Shown here piece after piece: positions 1 to 7,845 of a stretch of DNA of 64,000 nt. The translations under genes and the position numbers were made by a program. Numbering within the stretch: position 1 is the first letter of the stretch; the number at the start of each line of letters is the position of its first letter. The notes beneath the pieces were generated by a model, which made no database searches, was not told the DNA's origin, and worked only from the letters and a program-made list of their open reading frames with translations. Origin of the DNA: JANXUC01 sp964619065 (GTDB taxonomy: Bacteria; Acidobacteriota; Terriglobia; Terriglobales; Acidobacteriaceae); contig CAZUCC010000015.1 of assembly GCA_964619065.1 (NCBI GenBank), forward strand, positions 12,375 through 76,374, given 5' to 3'.

Positions 1-2736
1 GTCTTCCGGATTGAGGCGACGGTAATCGCCCGTAATCGCCTGCGCGGATTCGTCGGCTTTGAAGCGCAGGTAACGCACCTGATGCTCATGGGCGAGTTTC
101 TGATCGCCGAGGCCGTTGTAACAGAGCATCAGATTGTAATGCGCCTGTAGGTCTTCGGGATCGATCGCCAGAACAGCCTGGAGTTGCTGAATCGCGTCCT
201 GATAACGGCGCTGCAGAAACAGAATACGGCCGAGGTCATTGAGCGCCACGCGGTCGCGAGGATATTGCGCGAGCACCTGTCGCAAATGGCTGGCAGCCTC
301 GTCGTAGCGTCCGTCGTTCCGCAGAACTTTGGCATAGAAGAAATTGGCGCGGGCGAGAGCAGGTTTGAGCGCCAGCGCTTTTTCCAGCACCGTACGGGCC
401 CGCTCCATATCGCCTTCTTGTACAGCAGCGCGCCCAATGTTGACCCAGCCGTCCGGGTTCTTGGGGTCGATCTCAGTAACTTTCTGGAACGCCGCCTGTG
501 CGCCTTTCAAATCTCCTTGGAGCAGCAGTCCGATTCCGTAGTCGTTCCAGCGCTGCCAGTCTTCGGCGTGGAGATCGGCTTTCGGCTGCAGCGGAGCGCT
601 ACCATGAGCTGCGACCGGCAAAGTGACTTCGTTTTCTGCTACCGTCACGATGGGAACGTCAGTAATTTCCTCACGCTTGGAAGAAACGCCCTTCAGCGAG
701 CCGTTGAAATTAAACTTTCTGTCGTCGAAGTCCAGAGACGGCCCGGGTTGGCCGGGGTCCGGCTCGCCGGCAAACGAGAATTGCGTGTTCCACCATGAGA
801 ATTTACGGTAGAGCAAGCGGGCCTGCAGCGTAATCTTCGATCCAGCATTCTCGGGAACATGCAAACGGTAGTGCACCGTGTCCGCCGCGCCGGGAGGAAT
901 CAGGCGCACGTAGACCACAGAACGCGTGGCCCAGGCATTACGCTTATTGATGCGATTGCCGTGCCCATCGATTTGCAAAGAACGATAGAAGTGAGCACCC
1001 TTTTCTACCGGACCCTTCCCGTTATCTTCCACCATCCCGCTCCAAAAGACCGTCTTTCCTTTGTCGTCGGTGCCTTTGAGCTCGACCCATGTGTCGTAGG
1101 CGTCGACTGTGCCTCCGGGAAAGAAATGGCCGACCTTCTTGGTACGGATCACCACATCAACGCGAACGTCATCGCCACGTCGTAGAGCCGGCAGCACTCG
1201 GTTGAGTGGCGCGGTGACCGGTACTGCTTCACCCGTTGCGCCAGGAGCGACCTTGGTTTCCGCTTCTTCGCCTACTGCGAACGTTGTGTTCAATTCTGAC
1301 TGCACGGCAGTCGTTGAGTCCGTCGCTCGTGCGGGCGACGCGGCGAAAATATCCACGCTCAGATTCTTGTTCTTCAGGAATTCTTCTGTCGCTGCGAGCT
1401 GTTGCGGGTCTTCGTTGGCGGTCGGTAAAGCGGTGTTCGCGGCGGGAAAGCGATGCGAGTGCACGAAGCCGTCGACATTTCCGCGCTCCTGCGACGACTC
1501 CAAGGGCATGTGGCAATCGGCGCATTGCTGTGACTTTGCCGGATAGTAAAACGAACGCGCGCCTTGTCCCGAAACACCGCTCGCCTGCCAATTGTCATAT
1601 TCGTTGAAGCCGCGAATCCAGCGGTAGTGATTCACGGGCACATCCAAATGCACCTTGTGGCAGGCCGAGCAGAACTCCGCCGTCTGCGTGCGCATGAAAG
1701 GCTTAAGGAAAATGCGGCGATGTGGTTCCGGATTTAGATCCACCAGAAAATCATGCAGCCAGCGCAGTGCGGGATTTGGGCTCGAGGCCAGCTCATGCAG
1801 CTTCGGATATTCCAACAGAAAATCACCCTGTCCCATCGTGCTCTTCACTTGAACGATGGAGTGGCACATCATGCAGCCCAGCCCAGCTTGCGCTTCGGGG
1901 CGGTGCACAATCTGCTTGATCGGCGTATCCATCAAGCCGCTGTAAAGCACGGCGGGATCATGACAGCCACCGCACCACTTCGAGGGCTTGGTACCGCCCA
2001 CGTCCTGCATGTATTCAATGCTCTTGCGATACCACTGATTGTTGAAGGAAGAAAAATGGTGCGCGGAGCCCTTCCACTGATCGTAAATATCCTGATGACA
2101 GCGCTGACACACTTCCGATTCCATGAAGTACTTGCTGGGAATCTTGCCGCCTCCGGCAACCTGAGCGGAGCTCGGGAAGAACGCGCCGGAAGGACCGTCG
2201 CCTTCGCCTTCCATCGTGGCCGGGGGCAGTTTCGGGTTTTGAATGTGAGCGCTACTTGGTTGAGCATTGCGCAGGTAATAAGCGAGCCAGCTCGTTCCCG
2301 CCAGCAAAGCGATACATATTGTGGCGCGCAGTAATGCTACGGCTGGACCCCTCGCGAGCCAGCCGCGCCGCGACCCCCAAGCACTGAGCAGAAATGCGCC
2401 CGCCAGCACACTCACGCCGATGTGCCAGTAGAGCCATTGATAATGGGAGTGCCGCGTCCCGATCTTGAGCAAGACCAGACCTGGAATCCCGCCGCCGAGC
2501 AGCAAGAACCATCCTAAACCGGAAGTCAGAGTTTGTTTCCGTAGGTTGCGAATGAGCCAGGGCAACAAAAACAACATCGCAGCCACACCGCCAAATGCGT
2601 GCAGCAAGACGATGACCGGATAGAACAGATTGGGCTGCGGGAACGCGTACAAATACGCCGCCGAAACGAACAATGTTAAGACGAGCAGCGAAGGCCAGCG
2701 GCCAGGAAATAAGCGGCGCTCCACGAGCGAATTCAT
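1..2736 (-). CDS. Membrane-anchored pentahaem cytochrome c with C-terminal TPRs (partial)
   Basis: The frame is open from an ATG at 2736 to the left window edge (912 codons), so the C-terminus is missing. Residues 1-140 hold about five hydrophobic segments. Five CXXCH haem motifs follow: CQRCH (~209), CGGCH (~254), CMMCH (~288), CSACH (~356) and CADCH (~405), in the style of the cytochrome c554/c-prime superfamily. A beta-rich stretch comes next, then at least five tetratricopeptide repeats from ~720 to the edge. Such proteins are exported electron carriers; the redox partner is unknown, and TPRs suggest docking to other proteins. It starts 50 bp after the selenoprotein-like AhpD gene on the same strand and is probably co-transcribed. 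The cytochrome assignment is solid; the exact role is open. Confidence 0.85.
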   Translation of the reverse strand, partial: MNSLVERRLFPGRWPSLLVLTLFVSAAYLYAFPQPNLFYPVIVLLHAFGGVAAMLFLLPWLIRNLRKQTLTSGLGWFLLLGGGIPGLVLLKIGTRHSHYQWLYWHIGVSVLAGAFLLSAWGSRRGWLARGPAVALLRATICIALLAGTSWLAYYLRNAQPSSAHIQNPKLPPATMEGEGDGPSGAFFPSSAQVAGGGKIPSKYFMESEVCQRCHQDIYDQWKGSAHHFSSFNNQWYRKSIEYMQDVGGTKPSKWCGGCHDPAVLYSGLMDTPIKQIVHRPEAQAGLGCMMCHSIVQVKSTMGQGDFLLEYPKLHELASSPNPALRWLHDFLVDLNPEPHRRIFLKPFMRTQTAEFCSACHKVHLDVPVNHYRWIRGFNEYDNWQASGVSGQGARSFYYPAKSQQCADCHMPLESSQERGNVDGFVHSHRFPAANTALPTANEDPQQLAATEEFLKNKNLSVDIFAASPARATDSTTAVQSELNTTFAVGEEAETKVAPGATGEAVPVTAPLNRVLPALRRGDDVRVDVVIRTKKVGHFFPGGTVDAYDTWVELKGTDDKGKTVFWSGMVEDNGKGPVEKGAHFYRSLQIDGHGNRINKRNAWATRSVVYVRLIPPGAADTVHYRLHVPENAGSKITLQARLLYRKFSWWNTQFSFAGEPDPGQPGPSLDFDDRKFNFNGSLKGVSSKREEITDVPIVTVAENEVTLPVAAHGSAPLQPKADLHAEDWQRWNDYGIGLLLQGDLKGAQAAFQKVTEIDPKNPDGWVNIGRAAVQEGDMERARTVLEKALALKPALARANFFYAKVLRNDGRYDEAASHLRQVLAQYPRDRVALNDLGRILFLQRRYQDAIQQLQAVLAIDPEDLQAHYNLMLCYNGLGDQKLAHEHQVRYLRFKADESAQAITGDYRRLNPED

Positions 2737-2786
2737 ATCTGTCCCCGATGATCGCACACCCTGTCTCCTCGAATCATATGCGCGAG

Positions 2787-3383
2787 TTATGGCGTCAATT
2801 TTCCTATCGTCAAATAGTTCTGCGAAGGAATCCCGAACGCATCGGCCACACGGTTAAAAAACGCAAACATGGCCGTAATGTACACGGCCTCGGCAATCTG
2901 ATCTTCTTTCCAGCCCGCATCACGCAACTTTTGTACATCTTCCGCAGTCGTGCGGTACGCGGCTGCTGTAACCAGTTCCACGTAGTCGAGCAGCGCGCGC
3001 TCCGCCGCCGTAAGGTTGGCCTCTTCGAGCTTTCCTTCCGCAATCGCTGCCACACATTCATCAGATGCTCCCTGAACACGCAGGAAGTAAGCATGGCTGT
3101 CCAGTCAATAAGGGCAGCGGTTCAAATAGGAGACGTGGCTGGCGATCATCTCCTTGTGACGTCGCGTGAGATGCCCTTCCGAAAAATGGACGGTATTGGA
3201 AAACTGAATAACTTGGCGCAGAAAATCCGGCCGCGCTCCAAAACACTTGATGATTCCCGGAACCTGCTGCCGTCCGGAGCCTGCACGCCAGAAATCATAG
3301 GCCGCAGCAACGTCCCCGGTGGCTTCGGCATCTTCAGTAATACGAATTTTGGTCGCGTGTGGTGCGGGATTTGTTTCGTCCAT
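2787..3383 (-). CDS. AhpD-like peroxidase, candidate selenoprotein (CPYU active site)
   Basis: Read through one in-frame TGA (3105-3107), this is a continuous 198-residue protein of the AhpD / carboxymuconolactone decarboxylase peroxidase-related family. The TGA falls exactly where the family has the second cysteine of CXXCXXXH: C90-P91-Y92-U93-L94-D95-S96-H97, with the expected Glu upstream (HKEM). Homology runs across it: the N-terminal half (TEDAEATGDVAAAYDF, LTRRHKEMI) and C-terminal half (VAAIAEGKLEEA, LTAAERALLDYVE, GWKEDQIAEAVYITAMF) together make one normal family member. A hairpin 18-37 nt after the TGA fits a bacterial SECIS. The family reduces peroxides or disulphides through the active-site pair. 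ATG 3383 lies 9 nt after the permease stop, suggesting coupling. AhpD-like selenoproteins are known; sel genes are not in this window. A pseudogene with Cys to stop is the alternative. Confidence 0.82.
3068..3087 (-). promoter_or_regulatory. Candidate bacterial SECIS hairpin
   Basis: On the minus strand, CTTCCTG pairs with CAGGGAG (7 bp, one U-G) around the six-base loop CGTGTT. The loop begins 25 nt after the in-frame TGA. Published bacterial SECIS models ask for a stem-loop just downstream with the apical loop about 16-37 nt from UGA and a G in the first two loop positions; this one has C then G. The hairpin lies wholly inside the coding sequence, as usual in bacteria. Confidence 0.65.
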
Positions 3384-3392
3384 TTTTTCAGC

Positions 3393-4796
3393 CTACAATT
3401 GTTTCACTTTTAGATCGCGGTCAGTTCCTCTGTTCGAAAGCACTCCCCGCTTCGCTCCAAAGAGCCATTGCACGGGCAACCCTGTAAGTACCACCAAACA
3501 TCCTAGCGATGCTTCCTTGGGGCTGCGTACCCCGAGCAGCACCAGCATCAGCACAACCAGCGCTAGAAACACGAGCGGAGTCCAGGGATATCCCGCCGCC
3601 AGAATCACCGCCTCAGCACCCTCCTCTCGACGGCGAATCCTGAACAAGCCCGCTACCGTAAGGCCTAGGAAAAAAATTGCGGCAAACATGAAGTACGCCA
3701 GAATCTGCTGGAAATTCCCTAGAAACACCAAGCCTGCGGCAATCGCACCTTGCAACACAATCGCGTTCGCTGGAGTTCCGAAGCGCGGATGTGTGCGCGC
3801 AAACGCAGGCAGGAACAGTCCATCCGCTGCCATCGCGTAATAGACCCTCGGAGCCGCCATCATGAAAGCAGCCAGGCCTCCTAGCACGCACACAATTACG
3901 ATTCCCGCCAAGAGAGCTCCGCCAGCGCGGCCAAACAGGATTTCTCCGGCCTGAGCCACAAATGTGGCATCGGAAGTCACTTTGTCCAAAGGGATTAGGT
4001 AAAGGAACACAGCGCTAATCAGCGTATAGACTGCCGTCACCACAAGCACACCCAACAGCAGAGCGCGTGGCAACGTGCGGCCCGGATCGCGCACTTCCCC
4101 GGCAATCTTCGTAACATCCCACCACCCGCCAAACGAAAAGAAAGCGCCGACTAAAGCTGCGCCAAGAGCTGGTCCCAACGGCAAAGACCCCGGACGCTGC
4201 GCCATGAACGGAAGGAAGTTATTCCACGATCCCAGGTGAAACAGGATTGCCCAAATTATTAGCAGACCCAATACACCCAGCTTCATCCAGGTCAGCAGCC
4301 GCAAGAATCCAGCGCTAAGTTTCACGCTCAGAACGTTGAGCACGCACAAAGCGGCAATCACAGCCACGGCCATCAATTTGGTGGCGAGCGGCGACCAGCG
4401 AAAGATGTACGCGGCATATCCTGCGACCCCTGTCGACAACGCCGCAGTCAATCCAGGATCCATCACCAGCAGACACATCCACCCGTAGAGAAACGCCGTC
4501 CGGTCCCCGAACGCCTCGCGCAAATAGGCATAGGAGCCACCAGCCTGCGGATACCGGCCGGCCAGTTCGCCGTAACACAAAGCTCCGCTCACGGTCATTG
4601 CGCCCATTGCCAGCCAGGTCATCAGCAGCCAGAAGGGCGATCCCAGCGCTTTGGCCATCCCCGCCGGGGTCAAAAAAATGCCAACGGCGATGGCTTCTCC
4701 CGCCACCGCCGCTGTTGCCGATCCCAATCCGAGTTGCCGCCGCAATCCTTCCGGCGCCGTTACAGTTGGAGTTGCGAGTGTCGCCGCTGTCATCAC
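3393..4796 (-). CDS. APC-superfamily amino-acid permease
   Basis: A 467-residue integral membrane protein with about twelve hydrophobic helices. The start of the fold carries the APC signature: GLGSATAAVAGEAIAVGIFL for TM1, then the CYGELAGRYPQAGGSYAYLREAFG segment characteristic of LAT/SLC7-like exchangers (residues ~77-97). It probably moves amino acids or related amines across the inner membrane; the substrate cannot be read. GTG 4796 is immediately followed by ATG 4793, so either may be used. It follows the small secreted protein by 23 bp and precedes the AhpD-like gene by 9 bp, so it sits in the middle of an operon. Confidence 0.85.
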   Translation of the reverse strand: MMTAATLATPTVTAPEGLRRQLGLGSATAAVAGEAIAVGIFLTPAGMAKALGSPFWLLMTWLAMGAMTVSGALCYGELAGRYPQAGGSYAYLREAFGDRTAFLYGWMCLLVMDPGLTAALSTGVAGYAAYIFRWSPLATKLMAVAVIAALCVLNVLSVKLSAGFLRLLTWMKLGVLGLLIIWAILFHLGSWNNFLPFMAQRPGSLPLGPALGAALVGAFFSFGGWWDVTKIAGEVRDPGRTLPRALLLGVLVVTAVYTLISAVFLYLIPLDKVTSDATFVAQAGEILFGRAGGALLAGIVIVCVLGGLAAFMMAAPRVYYAMAADGLFLPAFARTHPRFGTPANAIVLQGAIAAGLVFLGNFQQILAYFMFAAIFFLGLTVAGLFRIRRREEGAEAVILAAGYPWTPLVFLALVVLMLVLLGVRSPKEASLGCLVVLTGLPVQWLFGAKRGVLSNRGTDRDLKVKQL

Positions 4797-4819
4797 CTGG
4801 GCATGTGTTGAAGACTGTC

Positions 4820-5212
4820 TTACTTCGCAGCTACTTGAGCTTCAATATGGTCGATCACCAAAGCCTGTGAGCCGCCGCGCTTGAAAACCTTTCCCGTGGC
4901 GACAACTTTTTGCCCGGCAAAAGGTAGCAGCTTGCTGTTCTGCTCCGTGGAGGGCGTATCACCCGAAATTGGCCAGTAGATTTCTCCTGCGGGAGTTAGG
5001 AGCACCAGGGGCGATCCGCCCTTGGCGCAGGCAGTCGCGCAATCTGCACTGATCGGCTTTTTGAGTCCTTTGGTAAAAGCACATGCGGAATCCAGCACAT
5101 ACCCCTTGACCGTCACGGACGCTGCGGACTTCTTTGCGGGGGTATCGCCCAAAGCAAATGTGAGTAATCCAAAGAGAACAACAAGAACTGCGAGTTTGCT
5201 GCTGCGAATCAT
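4820..5212 (-). CDS. Small secreted protein of unknown function
   Basis: A 130-residue protein. I place the start at ATG 5212 (MIRSSK), because it gives a clean signal peptide (hydrophobic core LAVLVVLFGLLTFAL, cleavage near ALG-DTPA); an ATG 33 nt upstream adds a charged stretch. The mature part has a Cys-containing segment (LDSACAF, then SADCATACAKGGSPLVLL) and a C-terminal small beta domain (GQKVVATGKVFKRGGSQALVIDHIEA) that could be OB-like. The cysteine spacing hints at disulphides or metal binding but proves nothing. It is the first gene of the apparent operon with the permease, AhpD-like protein and cytochrome, downstream of the duplicated repeats at 5247-5516. Confidence 0.65.
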   Translation of the reverse strand: MIRSSKLAVLVVLFGLLTFALGDTPAKKSAASVTVKGYVLDSACAFTKGLKKPISADCATACAKGGSPLVLLTPAGEIYWPISGDTPSTEQNSKLLPFAGQKVVATGKVFKRGGSQALVIDHIEAQVAAK

Positions 5213-5246
5213 GATGAGTCTCCGTTTTAGACCGAAAGAGTGCAAA

Positions 5247-5351
5247 CAGGAGCCCCTCCGGATAGTGCCAAAGCGCCACCCGGAGGAGCGATGAGACTGA
5301 AAAGAAATGTAGGCCCCGGCCCGAACCCGGACAATAGTTAAAAAGTACTAG
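5247..5351 (-). repeat. Repeat copy A of a tandem 105-bp element (candidate structured RNA)
   Basis: Direct-repeat partner of 5412-5516, the same length with a 165-bp offset. On the minus strand it contains an 11-bp hairpin (arms at 5279-5289 and 5252-5262) with two G-U pairs. Those pairs would be A-C mismatches on the plus strand, so structure favours minus-strand RNA. It ends 35 bp before the start of the small secreted protein, in its leader region. Confidence 0.6.
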
Positions 5352-5411
5352 TGGCTGTAGAAAGCTGTAGGCTGCCCAGAATCCGACTTTTGGCAATGTG
5401 AGGAGTAAAAA

Positions 5412-5516
5412 CAGGAGCTCCTCTGGGATCGCTCCGTAGCGCCACCCAGAGGAGCAATGAGACTGAGGAGAATGTAGCCTGAGTTCAAAATCAGCACAAT
5501 ACTGAAAAAATACTAG
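5412..5516 (-). repeat. Repeat copy B of a tandem 105-bp element (candidate structured RNA)
   Basis: Imperfect copy of 5247-5351. On the minus strand, GCTCCTCTGGG (5445-5455) pairs perfectly with CCCAGAGGAGC (5417-5427). The 17-nt loop has an inner CGCT/AGCG stem, and TCCTGTTTTTA follows, which looks terminator-like. It overlaps the last codon of the CRTAC1-like gene. A C-G pair in copy A is a U-A pair here, a compensatory change. Confidence 0.6.
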
Positions 5517-7219
5517 AAACCAGTCCTCGCAGTAATTCCCTTCCCCTCGACGCAATCATAGGTCCGGCTGGTTGCGAGGTCTTTGTACTCTTCCGTCCTG
5601 CCGTTCGGCCATTGAATCAGCACACGACTAATCTTATCCAGCTTGCCAACGCCGAAGGTTGCTGGAAGTTCGGATTGCGAAAGATAGCTCGACCCGCCTT
5701 TCACCAGTCGCGATTGCGTGATTCCACCGTGCTCAATCCGCACCGCCGCTCCAATGGCGTCCCGGTTAGATTGCGTGCCCGTCAGGTGAAAGCGGATGCT
5801 CCGGTTCCTTGCCAACTGATCGTTGCGGTAGAGGTACGCCGGACCGTTGTTGGTCGTCATCAAGATGTCGAGATCGCCGTCGCGATCAAAATCTCCGTAC
5901 GCTAGCCCCCGCCCGACCTTCGGGGAACGGAAACCGTCGCCAATCTCGGCGGCGACATCGCGAAACGCGCGCTTTCCGTTATTGAGAAAAAGCTGCGGCG
6001 CTTGCGCATACCCCACATTGCCGCGAATGTTCCGCACCGTGTCGTCGATATGCCCATTGGCTACGACCAAATCGAGAACGCCATCAAGATCGGCATCGAG
6101 AAACGCACAGCCAAATCCCAGAGTCGCCTTCGACGGCAGCCCAACGCCAGCTTGCACCGAGATATCCTCATAGGCTCCCTTGCCCGCTGTCCGGTAAAGT
6201 CCGATCATTTCATTATCGAAATTCGTAATCGCGATGCCAGCGGTACCGGAGTTCTCGAAATCGGCGATGTCCACACCCATCCCCGCCCGCGCTTTGCCCT
6301 CGTTGCTGAACGCAATGCCGGCCTCAACCGCAACATCCTTGAACGTGCCGTTGCGCTGATTGCGATAAAGCTTATTAGGCTGGGTATCGTTGGCGACCAA
6401 AAGATCGGGCCATCCATCCTGGTCGTTGTCGAGCAGAGCAACTCCCAGCGACTTCGAACTGCTGTCGAAGATGCCGCCGGTCGCTGTGACCTCCTCAAAT
6501 GTTCCATTTCCGCGATTGTGAAATAGCCAGCACGTCTTGCCTTGATAGGCCTCGGGTGTGCAATACGATTTGTGTTTCCCATCCAGGCTGCAAAAGACAT
6601 CGTGCTCTGGAGACCACTTCGTGTAGTTGCAGACGAACAGGTCCAGACGGCCATCGCGGTCGAAGTCAAACCACAACGCCGAAGTGCTAAAGCCCAAGCG
6701 GCCACCGAGCCCGCTCGCTTGGGTTACGTCGGCAAAGGTTCCTCTCCCGGTGTTCTTGAACAGACGGTTCTGTCCAACACAGGTGATCAAAATGTCGGGA
6801 AAACCGTCGTTGTTGAAATCCCCGACGGCTACGCCCATGCCATACATTTCCACATCCAGGTTCGCTTTCCGCGTCACATCGGAAAACGTTCCATCCCTGT
6901 TGTTGCGGTAAAGCTGAAGGGTTGAGCGCTGCTTCCTGTGACCCGGCCAGTCCATACCGTTGACCAGCAGGATGTCCTGCCATCCGTCGGCGTCGTAATC
7001 GAGGAACGCGCATCCAGAACCCAACGTTTCTGGCAACAACTTGCCGCCGTACGCGCCGCTATTGTGCCGGAAGTGAATACCCGCCGCGTCCGTCACGTCC
7101 GTGAAGCGGAAGCCTGGGGCTGGAGAACCAGGTGGCGCGAAAGGCGCGGCGAACCCCGGACTCAGTGCAGCAGTCGACGCGGCACCCGCTAGCCCTCGCA
7201 AAAAACTCCGGCGGTTCAA
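5513..7219 (-). CDS. CRTAC1-like FG-GAP / ASPIC-UnbV repeat protein, exported
   Basis: A 568-residue protein starting with a Tat-type signal (RRSFLRGLAGAA). The body is a chain of FG-GAP/VCBS units with calcium-binding DxDxDG loops, for example DYDADGWQDI, DFDRDGRLDLF, DNDQDGWPDLL, DADLDGVLDLV and DFDRDGDLDIL, forming a beta-propeller. The last ~90 residues match ASPIC/UnbV (AIGAAVRIEHGG, SSYLSQSELPATFGVG, IQWPNGRTE). The function is probably extracytoplasmic binding; no enzymatic motif was seen. The start codon is TTG 7219, overlapping the regulator's TGA (TTGA), so translation is probably coupled to the two-component genes upstream. Confidence 0.88.
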   Translation of the reverse strand: MNRRSFLRGLAGAASTAALSPGFAAPFAPPGSPAPGFRFTDVTDAAGIHFRHNSGAYGGKLLPETLGSGCAFLDYDADGWQDILLVNGMDWPGHRKQRSTLQLYRNNRDGTFSDVTRKANLDVEMYGMGVAVGDFNNDGFPDILITCVGQNRLFKNTGRGTFADVTQASGLGGRLGFSTSALWFDFDRDGRLDLFVCNYTKWSPEHDVFCSLDGKHKSYCTPEAYQGKTCWLFHNRGNGTFEEVTATGGIFDSSSKSLGVALLDNDQDGWPDLLVANDTQPNKLYRNQRNGTFKDVAVEAGIAFSNEGKARAGMGVDIADFENSGTAGIAITNFDNEMIGLYRTAGKGAYEDISVQAGVGLPSKATLGFGCAFLDADLDGVLDLVVANGHIDDTVRNIRGNVGYAQAPQLFLNNGKRAFRDVAAEIGDGFRSPKVGRGLAYGDFDRDGDLDILMTTNNGPAYLYRNDQLARNRSIRFHLTGTQSNRDAIGAAVRIEHGGITQSRLVKGGSSYLSQSELPATFGVGKLDKISRVLIQWPNGRTEEYKDLATSRTYDCVEGKGITARTGF

Positions 7220-7845
7220 GGCAGATTCACCAAGCCATTCTTGATGGCATAGACCACGAGCTCCGCCGTCTTGTGAATTCCAAGGGCATCCATGATATTG
7301 GCGCGATGAACTGCCACCGTGTTCACGCTAAGGCCGAGCTTCTCGGCAATTTCCTTATTCGATTGGCCGTCCACGATCAATTGCAGAACTTCCAGTTCCC
7401 GTATCGTGAGTCCAGAGCCACGCTCGCCCTTTAGAGAGGAAGGCTGCGACACTTGCGGATCCAGCACTATCTCGCCTTGCGCTACTCGGCGAATGGCCGT
7501 TACCAGCTCCAGGTCCACAGCACTTTTCAGAATGTATCCTCGGGCACCCGCATCCAGAGCCTGGCGCACCCATGTTTCCTCGGAATGCATACTCAACATA
7601 AGCACGGCGGTCCCGGGATTCGCCGCTAGAATGCTTCTCGTGGAGTCCAATCCATTCATACCTGGCAGCGCACAGTCCATGACGATCAATTTCGGCTGGA
7701 GCTCTTTCGCCAGCCGGACAGCTTCCACGCCATCGCCAGCCTCACCCACGACGGCAATGTCCGCTTCATCTTCCAGGATTCGCCGGAAGCCGCGCCGTAC
7801 CATGCTGTGGTCGTCCACGAGAAGAACGGTGATTTTTTCAGACAT
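7216..7845 (-). CDS. NarL/FixJ-family response regulator
   Basis: A 209-residue regulator starting at ATG 7845 (MSEKITVLLVDDHSMVRRG). The receiver has the acidic pair D11-D12 and phospho-acceptor D57 (VMDCALPGMNG); the conserved Thr/Lys follow. The LuxR-type DNA-binding helix-turn-helix occupies ~140-200 (LTIRELEVLQLIVDGQSNKEIAEKL, then VNTVAVHRANIMDALG). The start lies inside the end of the kinase gene (8-nt overlap), and the stop overlaps the start of the FG-GAP gene. The partner kinase is the gene directly upstream. The target promoter is unknown. Confidence 0.92.
   Translation of the reverse strand: MSEKITVLLVDDHSMVRRGFRRILEDEADIAVVGEAGDGVEAVRLAKELQPKLIVMDCALPGMNGLDSTRSILAANPGTAVLMLSMHSEETWVRQALDAGARGYILKSAVDLELVTAIRRVAQGEIVLDPQVSQPSSLKGERGSGLTIRELEVLQLIVDGQSNKEIAEKLGLSVNTVAVHRANIMDALGIHKTAELVVYAIKNGLVNLP

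Noticed and set aside
184..2334. Several plus-strand open frames over the cytochrome gene
   Set aside because: They are antisense shadows of the multihaem cytochrome, whose CXXCH motifs and TPRs fix the true frame.
2787..3053. Separate 88-residue protein from a GTG at 3053
   Set aside because: It is the C-terminal half of the AhpD-like protein; it has no ribosome site and lacks the catalytic half.
4959..5555. 198-residue minus-strand open frame across the tandem repeats
   Set aside because: Its translation repeats the duplicated non-coding element and overlaps the small secreted protein in another frame; no ribosome site or domain.
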